From contig PKXE01000164.1 in the NCBI GenBank assembly GCA_003132265.1, positions 6,770-11,778 on the forward strand: DNA of 5,009 nt. Reading direction: 5' to 3'. Each line of letters begins with the position of its first letter. Positions within the stretch are counted from its first letter, which is position 1. The DNA is from Candidatus Dormiibacterota bacterium. Its GTDB lineage: Bacteria; Chloroflexota; Dormibacteria; Aeolococcales; Bog-877. Below, piece after piece: positions 1 to 5,009 of the stretch. The notes below the pieces were generated by a model that did not search any database, was not told the DNA's origin, and saw only the letters and a list, made by a program, of their open reading frames with translations. Both the position numbers and the translations under genes were made by a program.

Positions 1-4
1 GCGA

Positions 5-1309
5 TTAGGCGGGGCGGGCAGCTACCGGGGAGCGTGCCCTCTCTGCCTTCGGCTCTGCGACCGGCCCCGGGGCGGCCCGGACCAGGTTGATGGCGAGGGC
101 GATCAACAGCAGGTTGCGCGCTGCCACGACCGCGGTCCCCACCGGGTGCAGCGCCGCCACGGAGGCGAACAGGTACGGAAATTCGACCTGGGTCAGAAGA
201 GCGACGACCAGGCCACTCGACAGCAGCAGGGTGGCGCGCGGCCTGGTGAATTCCGTGCCGGCGGCGAGGACCAGCACCGGCATCAGAGCTAGTAGGTACT
301 GCGGGGATAGGACCGGGGTGGTGGCCAGCGTCACCGCGATCGCGAACGCGATGGCACTCGCCGGCCGGCGTCTCCTCCGGGCGAAGTGAACTGCACCCCA
401 GACGAGGGCGACCACCCCGACCACCGCCACCACGGCCGCCACCAGGGGGACCTGGGGGCCCGACACCTGCACCGAGGCCAGCTTTCCGAGGTAGGTGGTG
501 GCCCCGAAGATCGGGTGCAGGAGGTAGCTGATGGTGGCGGGAACGCTCTCGACCTCCACGCCGCGATGGATGCTGGCGGCGGCGGCGGCGAGCACATTGC
601 CTTTGGACCAGACCTCAAACGTCAACAGCACCAGAACGGCCGGGACGAGCCCCAGCCCAACCCGGGAAGCCCTCCTGCCCAGCCCCTCGGTCCACTTCTC
701 CCCCTCCGACGGCCAGAGGGCCCAAACCACGACCGGGAGAGCGGCCACCACGACGGTCTCCTTCACCAGCGCCGCCAGCGTCACGAGTGCCACCGCCAGC
801 GCCATCCGCCGACTCCGCAGAGCGAGGGCAGCCCCCGCCAGGGCCAGCCCCTGCAGCCCATCGACCCGGGTGACCACGACCGGCCCCAGCGCGACCAGCA
901 GAAGTGCTGAGGTGAGGACAACGGGGAAGGAGATCCCCATGCGCCGACAGGCGCTGCCCAGCAGCCACAGCCCAGCCACCAGCAGCACCACCAGCTCCAC
1001 GGCGAATCCGAAGGAGTATTCGGCGCCTGCCAGCAGCGGCGGAACGGCCAGCAGGAGGCTGAGGGGGGGGTAGACGAAGACCACCCGGCGGTCGGGGGCG
1101 GCGACGAAGTGAGGGCCGTACGGAAGGTGGCCCTGCATCAGCCCCTGGGCCGCGTGCCCGAAGAAGATCGTGTCCGGGATGGTGGCCCCCACCAAATCGT
1201 GGATCGAGAAAAAGTGCAGCTCGGTGAGCAGGACCGGGACCAGCGCGACTGCCGTCAACGGCAGGATCAGCAGGCGCACCGCCCGGACCACCGCTGACGT
1301 TTGGTTCAT
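5..1309 (-). CDS. Polytopic membrane protein, probable GT-C/DUF2029 (GT87-like) glycosyltransferase
   Basis: The 434-residue protein is almost entirely hydrophobic, with about ten or more predicted membrane segments (for example residues 14-34, 100-120, 128-146, 170-200, 216-232, 286-308, 317-351, 357-378 and 395-411). After the first helix it has a putative extracytoplasmic loop with IPDT (44-47), a GxLPYGP stretch (60-66) and YPPL (80-83). TRVD (147-150), a lone Lys in a hydrophobic helix (LVKET, 181-185) and LSPQYLL (334-340) follow. This pattern is typical of DUF2029/GT87-type polyprenol-phosphate-sugar transferases, whose acidic loop residue is usually catalytic; Asp46 is my candidate by inference. 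The C-terminus is a short Pro/Ala/Arg tail, probably cytoplasmic. I chose ATG at 1309. An in-frame GTG at 1339 would add ten non-hydrophobic residues, and neither start has a convincing Shine-Dalgarno. The gene begins 55 nt after tRNA-Val with no clear terminator between, so cotranscription is possible. The family-level call is fairly firm; the substrate is unknown. Confidence 0.8.
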   Translation of the reverse strand: MNQTSAVVRAVRLLILPLTAVALVPVLLTELHFFSIHDLVGATIPDTIFFGHAAQGLMQGHLPYGPHFVAAPDRRVVFVYPPLSLLLAVPPLLAGAEYSFGFAVELVVLLVAGLWLLGSACRRMGISFPVVLTSALLLVALGPVVVTRVDGLQGLALAGAALALRSRRMALAVALVTLAALVKETVVVAALPVVVWALWPSEGEKWTEGLGRRASRVGLGLVPAVLVLLTFEVWSKGNVLAAAAASIHRGVEVESVPATISYLLHPIFGATTYLGKLASVQVSGPQVPLVAAVVAVVGVVALVWGAVHFARRRRRPASAIAFAIAVTLATTPVLSPQYLLALMPVLVLAAGTEFTRPRATLLLSSGLVVALLTQVEFPYLFASVAALHPVGTAVVAARNLLLIALAINLVRAAPGPVAEPKAERARSPVAARPA

Positions 1310-1364
1310 TGGGCATTGACCGGGTTCCGGCGCCGCCACCCAGCCTGAGGGCCAGCTGACGACG

Positions 1365-1436
1365 TGGGCGAAGCAGGGTTCGAACCTGCGACATCCTCGG
1401 TGTAAGCGAGGCGCTCTACCACTGAGCTATTCGCCC
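1365..1436 (-). tRNA. tRNA-Val (anticodon UAC)
   Basis: Read on the minus strand, the 72-nt gene folds as a complete cloverleaf. It has a 7-bp acceptor stem (GGGCGAA with TTCGCCC) and discriminator A. The D stem is GCTC/GAGC with loop AGTGGTA. The anticodon stem is CCTCG/CGAGG around loop CTTACAC, giving anticodon TAC. The T stem is GCAGG/CCTGC with the canonical loop TTCGAAC. CCA is not encoded; the template continues ACG after the discriminator, so CCA must be added post-transcriptionally. The anticodon reads valine GUA and GUG codons. The gene sits between two membrane-protein genes of similar type, on the same strand, 69 nt after the stop of the upstream one. Confidence 0.97.
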
Positions 1437-1447
1437 CCGCGCCGGTC

Positions 1448-1453
1448 AGATTA
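1448..1453 (-). promoter_or_regulatory. Possible -10 element for tRNA-Val
   Basis: TAATCT on the minus strand fits the TANNNT pattern of sigma-70-type -10 boxes. It lies 11 nt upstream of the mature tRNA 5' end, which would leave only a few nucleotides of 5' leader. No good -35 hexamer is seen 16-18 nt further upstream (CCAAGT at about 1476-1471 is a poor match). It stands out as an AT-rich patch in a very GC-rich spacer. Confidence 0.3.
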
Positions 1454-1505
1454 GCGCGGGCGGCCCGGGGACTTGGGGCACGGCCCACTCCCCACACTCG
1501 GCTGC

Positions 1506-2949
1506 TCACCGCCCGGCGCTCCCGTCAGCCACCAGCAATTCGCGCCCGGACTCGGTGGGCTGGCCGGAAGCTGCCACCTCGGGCCCCTCGCGGTGCCGCT
1601 CCAATGCCATCGCCAGGATGAGCCCCATGGCGACCAGGAAGTAGTAGTTCAAGAAGGCCCACTTGGCGTACAGGAAGGCGATCACCAGGAACCCGGAGCC
1701 CAGAAAGAAGGCGCTGGGCCAACTGCGGGGGCGGGCCTTCGCCACCAGCGCCAGAGTGATCGCCGCCACGGCCGGCCACACCCAGATGGGCAGCCAGCTG
1801 CCGGTCAGCCTCAGGAAGGCGGCGTCGAGGTCGAGCCCGTCGGCACGGGGTTGCAGGTGCACCTGCAACCACAACGTGTAGTCGATGAAGAGGGCGGGCC
1901 CGACCCAGATGGCAAAGGGAAGGCTGATCGCCGCCGCCGCCACGACCGCGACCAGAATCTCCAATCTTGGCGGGCGCCACCAGAGGAAGGGTAGGGCCAG
2001 CAAGGGCACGGCGGTGGGGACCGTGGCCAGGCCCGCCCCCAGGATCACCACCGAACTGATGCGGTGTCGGTCGCGCAGTACCAGCCAGAACGCGATCGCG
2101 GCCATGAGGTAGATCTCGGGCCAAGCCAGGAGCAGCATCCGCGGAAAGAACGGGAGGGTGAGACAGACCGCCAGACACCGCCACGCCTGCTCCCAGCCAC
2201 CGTAGCGATTGGCCAGAATGGTGACTGCCGCGATCAACGCCAGCACCGCCAGCACGGATGTCGCCCACCAGCCGGCCCGGGATCGAGAGCAGCAATGCAG
2301 CGGGCCCGTACGGGTAATGAGCCAGCGGCAGGTGGGGAGTGGTGGTGGAATAGGCGACGGAGTAGGGGTCCTTGCCCTGGAGCAGCCGCAAGCTGGCTCG
2401 CTGGGAGAAGTTGAACACGTCGAGGCCAAGGTGACCCCAGGTCAGACTTTTGACGATGACCACCAGGGTCACCGTGCCGGTCACGACGCAGCCCAGAAGA
2501 CGCGACACGGTCCTCTGGGATGCGATCGCCAGGACTGCGCCGATCGCTGCCGCGATGGGACCCAGAAAGTCGATGGGCCTGGTGCCGAATGCGACCCCCG
2601 TGGTGACGGCCCCGAGGGCAGCGGCCAAGCTCCAGGTCAACATCTGGGCTTGGAGTCGAGAACCGGTCGCGCTGAGAACCGCAAAGCAGGCGCCGACCGC
2701 GATCACCATCAAGGGATAGGGCTGGTAGCCGCGGAAGGGGAAGTCGGCTCCGAAGCCGATCAGGACGATGGCCAGTAAGGCGTACCCCTCCCGGGTGGGT
2801 CGCGCCCAGGGCCAGTCGAAGCCCAGCCCCAACCGTCTTGGCCAAGCGCGAGTGAGGGGTCTTGTCGCATGGGGCCCTATCTCGGCGACAGCTGCCGGAG
2901 CCTCGAACAGCCGCCGTTGGACGCGGCCGGCCAGGGATTCGAACTTCAC
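1506..2949 (-). pseudogene. Frameshifted polytopic membrane protein, probable GT-C/DUF2029-like glycosyltransferase
   Basis: Two overlapping frames encode the two halves of one membrane protein. The first half runs from GTG at 2949 to about 2257 (231 residues). It has a roughly 50-residue soluble N-terminus, membrane segments near 56-70, 76-92, 103-122, 128-144 and 150-168, then LDVFNF (176-181), GKDPY (192-196) and HYPYGPAALLL (211-221), a loop layout seen in GT87/DUF2029-type mannosyltransferases. That frame then becomes non-hydrophobic and Gly/Arg/His-rich. The hydrophobic coding continues in the next frame from about 2255 to the TGA at 1508-1506 (249 residues), with further membrane helices and a late FLNYYFLV segment. 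Skipping one C at 2256 joins them into about 480 residues, a normal length for the family. Another indel of equivalent phase nearby is equally possible. An in-frame TAA two codons upstream fixes GTG 2949 as the likely start; GACGAG about 7 nt before it is a weak ribosome-binding site. The second half has no other lesion, so the mutation is recent or a sequencing/assembly error. Confidence 0.82.
1849..1870. repeat. Perfect 22-bp palindrome inside the membrane-protein gene
   Basis: The left half-site GGTTGCAGGTG (1849-1859) is followed directly, without spacer, by its exact reverse complement CACCTGCAACC (1860-1870). The symmetry breaks at the next base on each side. On the minus strand it codes for the residues LQVHLQ within a WLQVHLQP segment in the C-terminal half of the frameshifted gene, so coding constraint may explain part of it. 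A spacerless palindrome of this type could be a dimeric regulator site or extrude as a hairpin, but nothing in the context identifies a binder. Confidence 0.85.
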
Positions 2950-3017
2950 CAGTTAGCTCGTCCCGCCGCCCCAAGACCTCGGTTGGATGCCCGCCGCCTC
3001 ATCCGCCGAGGGTACCG

Positions 3018-3077
3018 GCTGGCTCATTGGCGCGGCCCGGCACCCCGGTGACGGATTGATTACAGAGCTAGGCCAGC
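3018..3077 (-). other. Possible decayed tRNA remnant (tRNA-Thr-like) in the intergenic stretch
   Basis: The 157-bp non-coding stretch 2950-3106 contains, on the minus strand, blocks that appear in tRNA order. GCTGGCCTAGCTC resembles an acceptor strand, TA and the start of a D stem. TGTAATCA resembles a UGU anticodon with the 3' half of its loop and stem. GTCACCGG resembles the variable region and T stem, and CCGG and GCCAGC follow. The ends GCTGGC and GCCAGC can pair over 6 bp. About 20 nt expected between the D stem and the anticodon are missing, and no canonical TTCGANT loop is present, so it cannot be a functional tRNA as it stands. Chance resemblance is a real alternative; TGTAAT could equally be part of a promoter for the downstream membrane gene. 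Confidence 0.2.
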
Positions 3078-3094
3078 GTGTACCCGGGGAGTTT

Positions 3095-3107
3095 AGGGGT
3101 GGCCCCT
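3095..3107 (-). terminator. Short GC hairpin at the end of the small gene (weak terminator candidate)
   Basis: AGGGG (minus strand, from 3107) pairs with CCCCT (to 3095) across a 3-nt loop and begins at the last base of the stop codon of the small upstream gene. It is followed by AAACT rather than a T-run, so it lacks the usual intrinsic-terminator tail. It may do nothing. Confidence 0.2.
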
Positions 3108-3457
3108 CAGCCGTCGACCTTGGGCGGCCGGGGACGACGACCGTCAAGCTTCGGCGGCAGCACGGTCACCGGATGCAGCAGGTAGACCTCCTGGCCGTTC
3201 AACACCCGCTCCAGAACTGCTGAAGGACTCTCGTCGGCCAGGGTCACGATGCCACAGATCTCGAGTTGGCGCCGCACTTCGGAAGGCACGGTGCGCTCCC
3301 CCTCCAGGTTGAGCTCCTCCAGCACCTCTAGGACGCGGTCCAACTGCCCTAGGTGCGAACGTCGATCCGCCCGCTGGGGGCCGCTCTCGCCCTCCCAGCT
3401 CAAAGCCGGTACCAGCCGGCTTCGCGTCGTCCGCCCCCGCTCTTTAATCGTGGCCAC
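3107..3457 (-). CDS. Hypothetical small protein downstream of lipB
   Basis: I do not recognise this protein. From GTG at 3457 it is 116 residues, soluble and charged, with no signal peptide or membrane segment. The N-terminal 35 residues are Arg-rich. A likely helix follows at about 36-50 (GQLDRVLEVLEELN), then PSEVRRQLEI (58-67), PSAVLERVLNGQEVYLL (78-94) and a basic, Pro-rich tail (PPKLDGRRPRPPKVDG). G or C at most third codon positions from about residue 20 on supports real coding. The start is uncertain: the frame stays open upstream through the 3' end of lipB, a TTG at 3484 would give 125 residues, and no start has a clear ribosome-binding site. The 80 nt after the lipB stop are less GC-rich than their surroundings, suggesting a spacer or promoter rather than coding sequence. 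It may be the last gene of the lipA-lipB unit. The helical core could be a small DNA-binding or regulatory fold, but nothing here shows that. Confidence 0.6.
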   Translation of the reverse strand: MATIKERGRTTRSRLVPALSWEGESGPQRADRRSHLGQLDRVLEVLEELNLEGERTVPSEVRRQLEICGIVTLADESPSAVLERVLNGQEVYLLHPVTVLPPKLDGRRPRPPKVDG

Positions 3458-3536
3458 GAATCGGTCTGTTGAAATATGCCCCAAGCGAGCCCCGACGTAA
3501 ATAGGCAGTTTTGGGCTGACCGCCGCCCCACGTTGT

Positions 3537-4265
3537 TCACAGCGTCGGCAGGGGGGCGCTGACCGGCAGCTCGAGCCCCAGCTCGGAAGGTTCGCCACGC
3601 TCCCACCGCAGCCCGAGGGCATGGGCCACAAAGGGGCTCACCAGTTCAGCCAAAGCCCCCGGACGCAGATCGCCAGTCGCCCCCGCAGCCTTGAGGGACG
3701 TGGCGTGGCGTCCCTCGATTCCGCAGGGGACGATGAGATCGAAGGCGCTAAGGTCGGTGGTTCCATTGAGGGCGAAGCCGTGGTAGGTGACCTGGCGCCC
3801 GCTCAGCTTTACCCCGAGCGCGGCGAGCTTGCCCTCGCGGTGCCAGACGCCGGTGTAGGGCGGCTCCCGGAACGCCTCGACGCCGCGCATCTGGCAGGCA
3901 TCGATCAGGGCGTCTTCCAGGGCTCGTAAATAGGCGATGCTGTCGATGCCCAGCTGGTCCAGATTGATGATCGGGTAGCCGACCAGCTGGCCCCAACCGT
4001 GGTACGTGACGGATCCGCCCCGGTCGACCTCGAAGTACTCCGCCCCGCTGGCCCGCAGCCCGGACTCGCCCTGGAGCAGATGCTCTGGCTTGCCGCCACG
4101 GCCCATCGTGTAGACGGGAGGATGTTCCAGCAGCAGCAGCACATCCTCCTCCAGCTCGCCCTGCGCCCGGGCGGCCGCCAGCTGGCGCTGCCAGTTCCAG
4201 GCCAGTTGGTAGGGCACCGTGCCGCACCAAACCACCTTAAGTGGGGGGCGCCAGACCCCAGCCAC
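3537..4265 (-). CDS. lipB: Octanoyl-[ACP]:protein N-octanoyltransferase LipB
   Basis: LipB transfers the octanoyl chain from octanoyl-ACP to the target lysine of lipoyl domains (2-oxoacid dehydrogenase E2 subunits and GcvH), the first step of de novo lipoate assembly, in the cytoplasm. The 242-residue length is normal for the family. Signature blocks are in order: LEHPPVYTMGRGG (46-58), the substrate-tunnel motif RGGSVTYHGWGQLVGYP (82-98), GVWHREGKLAALGVK (139-153), VTYHGFALN (159-167) and FDLIVPCGI (175-183). The catalytic pair is present, Lys146 in GKLAALG and Cys181 in PCGI, so the enzyme looks active. The GTG start at 4265 lies 2 nt after the lipA stop, which implies translational coupling. 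GTG at 4235 (residue 11) is a possible alternative, but the family usually has a few residues before the first strand. The gene order lipA then lipB is the reverse of that in Mycobacterium tuberculosis. Confidence 0.96.
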   Translation of the reverse strand: MAGVWRPPLKVVWCGTVPYQLAWNWQRQLAAARAQGELEEDVLLLLEHPPVYTMGRGGKPEHLLQGESGLRASGAEYFEVDRGGSVTYHGWGQLVGYPIINLDQLGIDSIAYLRALEDALIDACQMRGVEAFREPPYTGVWHREGKLAALGVKLSGRQVTYHGFALNGTTDLSAFDLIVPCGIEGRHATSLKAAGATGDLRPGALAELVSPFVAHALGLRWERGEPSELGLELPVSAPLPTL

Positions 4266-4267
4266 GG

Positions 4268-5009
4268 CTAGGGTCCCCCGGCCCTGACCGGCGCAGCGGC
4301 GGCGCCCACCACCGCCTGTTGATGCGCGTGGTAGGAACTCCGCACCAAGGGGCCCGACTCCACGTGGGCGAAGCCGAGCGACATTCCGTATTCCCGCAGC
4401 TCCGAGAACTCCTCCGGCCGCCAGAAGCGGTCGCAGCGGATGTGTTTCAACGAGGGCCGCAGGTACTGCCCGATGGTCACCAGCTTGACCCCGTGCTGGC
4501 GCAGGTCGACGAGAACCTGCTTGACCTCGTCCATGGTCTCGCCCAGCCCGACCATCAGCCCGGACTTGGTCTGGGACAAGGGCCGCATCTCGCCGGCGCG
4601 GCGGAGCACGGTCAGCGACCTCGGGTACAGCGACTTGGGCCGGACCCTAGGGAAGAGCCGGCTCACGGTTTCGATGTTGTGGTTGAACACCTCCGGTTCG
4701 GCGGCCATCACCGTGGCGATGCTGGCCTCAGACCCCTGGAAGTCGGGAGTCAGCACCTCCACCTGGCAGCCTGGGACCCGGTCATGGATAGCCTCGATGG
4801 TCCGAGCGAAGATTTCGGCACCGCCGTCAGGGAGGTCGTCCCGGTCCACCGACGTGATCACGGCGTGCTTCAGCCCCATCTCGGCGACCGCTTCAGCCAC
4901 CCGGCCCGGCTCCTCAAGGTCCAGTCCGGTCGGACGGCCGGAGGTCACCGCGCAGAAGGCGCAGGCCCTGGTGCAGACATCGCCCAGGATCATGAAGGTG
5001 GCGGTGCCG
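4268..5009 (-). CDS. lipA: Lipoyl synthase LipA (5' end beyond window)
   Basis: LipA is a radical SAM enzyme that inserts two sulfur atoms at C6 and C8 of protein-bound octanoyl groups, using a second, auxiliary [4Fe-4S] cluster as the sulfur source. The visible 246 residues begin with GTATFMILGD and run to the natural TAG stop. Visible residues 12, 16 and 19 form the radical SAM CxxxCxxC motif (CTRACAFC). TSVDRDDLPDGGA (52-64), VEVLTPDFQG (83-92), FNHNIETV (108-115), KSGLMVGLGE (148-157) and TIGQYLRPS (178-186) are family blocks. The C-terminal RSSY (223-226) supplies the serine ligand of the auxiliary cluster. The N-terminal cysteine motif for that cluster and the true start, probably 50-70 residues further, lie outside the window. 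The ATG at 4991-4993 is internal, not a start. The tail after RSSY is short and Ala-rich. It is the first gene of an apparent lipA-lipB operon. Confidence 0.97.
   Translation of the reverse strand, partial: GTATFMILGDVCTRACAFCAVTSGRPTGLDLEEPGRVAEAVAEMGLKHAVITSVDRDDLPDGGAEIFARTIEAIHDRVPGCQVEVLTPDFQGSEASIATVMAAEPEVFNHNIETVSRLFPRVRPKSLYPRSLTVLRRAGEMRPLSQTKSGLMVGLGETMDEVKQVLVDLRQHGVKLVTIGQYLRPSLKHIRCDRFWRPEEFSELREYGMSLGFAHVESGPLVRSSYHAHQQAVVGAAAAPVRAGGP
4274..4279 (-). promoter_or_regulatory. Ribosome-binding site for lipB
   Basis: GGGGGA on the minus strand ends 8 nt before the GTG at 4265 and lies just inside the 3' end of lipA. It is the best Shine-Dalgarno-like match near the start and favours GTG 4265 over the downstream GTG at 4235, which is preceded only by C-rich sequence. 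Confidence 0.4.

Noticed and set aside
575..590. GGC repeat (five units) as a microsatellite or phase-variable element
   Set aside because: It encodes an Ala run (residues 241-245) of an Ala-rich membrane protein, and length changes by unit would stay in frame. Not unusual for high-GC DNA.
615..1394. 259-codon minus-strand ORF, and several plus-strand ORFs up to 189 codons (for example 386-910, 531-1073, 1473-1994, 2209-2778)
   Set aside because: All are out-of-frame or antisense shadows of the recognised genes, with low-complexity Arg/Gly/Pro/Gln/His composition typical of GC-rich shadow frames.
1437..1505. GGGG/CCCC pairing between 1506 and the tRNA as an intrinsic terminator of the membrane gene
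   Set aside because: The only stems are about 5 bp with long loops and no T-run; not distinguishable from GC-rich background.
1306..1509. Minus-strand ORF of 67 codons containing ...VVERLAYTEDVAGSNPAS...
   Set aside because: It is the conceptual translation of the tRNA-Val gene; this peptide pattern is a well-known artefact of reading through tRNA genes.
1525..2256. Continuation of the N-terminal frame of the membrane protein down to 1525
   Set aside because: It is open only because of high GC. The residues are Gly/Arg/His/Pro-rich without membrane helices, while the neighbouring frame is clearly hydrophobic coding.
2256..2429. An independent gene starting at 2429 for the C-terminal half of the frameshifted membrane protein
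   Set aside because: The first 55-60 residues of that frame are Ser/Pro/Cys/Arg-rich and overlap, in another frame, the motif-bearing coding sequence of the N-terminal half. They are shadow sequence.
2925..2950. GTTCGAATCCC near the start of the membrane gene as a tRNA T loop
   Set aside because: The flanking bases do not form a T stem and it encodes the first residues (KFES) of the protein. No cloverleaf can be built around it.
3458..3631. N-terminal extension of the small downstream gene into lipB
   Set aside because: The frame is open but overlaps the well-supported 3' end of lipB and its peptide is Cys/Pro/Ser-rich shadow sequence. A start after the lipB stop is far more likely.

Overview
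The window is GC-rich (roughly two thirds G+C by eye) and every recognisable gene lies on the minus strand, so it is transcribed from high to low coordinates. High GC, GTG starts, a tRNA gene without an encoded CCA end and large GT-C-like membrane proteins suggest an actinobacterium or another high-GC, mostly soil-associated Terrabacteria lineage such as a Chloroflexota or Dormibacterota relative. No 16S or ribosomal-protein marker is present, so this is inference. The compact layout looks like ordinary chromosome. I see no phage, plasmid, IS or CRISPR hallmark.

Reading in transcription order: (1) 5009 to 4268 is the C-terminal part of lipA (lipoyl synthase), cut by the window edge. (2) 4265 to 3537 is lipB (octanoyltransferase), starting 2 nt after the lipA stop. 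(3) About 3457 to 3107 is a small unrecognised protein. (4) 3106 to 2950 is a short non-coding stretch with a possible decayed tRNA-like remnant. (5) 2949 to 1506 is a polytopic membrane protein resembling DUF2029/GT87-type glycosyltransferases, interrupted by a frameshift near 2256. (6) 1436 to 1365 is tRNA-Val(UAC). (7) 1309 to 5 is a second, intact membrane protein of the same general kind.

LipB and LipA form the de novo lipoylation pathway. LipB moves an octanoyl group from octanoyl-ACP to the lipoyl domains of E2 subunits or GcvH, and LipA inserts two sulfur atoms into it. The two membrane proteins are probably polyprenol-phosphate-sugar-dependent transferases for extracytoplasmic glycans or lipids, but their substrates cannot be read from the sequence.

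I do not see a clear undescribed biological system. The points most worth checking are the frameshift in the first membrane gene, a perfect 22-bp palindrome inside the same gene, a C8 tract at the YPPL motif of the second membrane gene, the unrecognised small gene after lipB, and the tRNA-like remnant.
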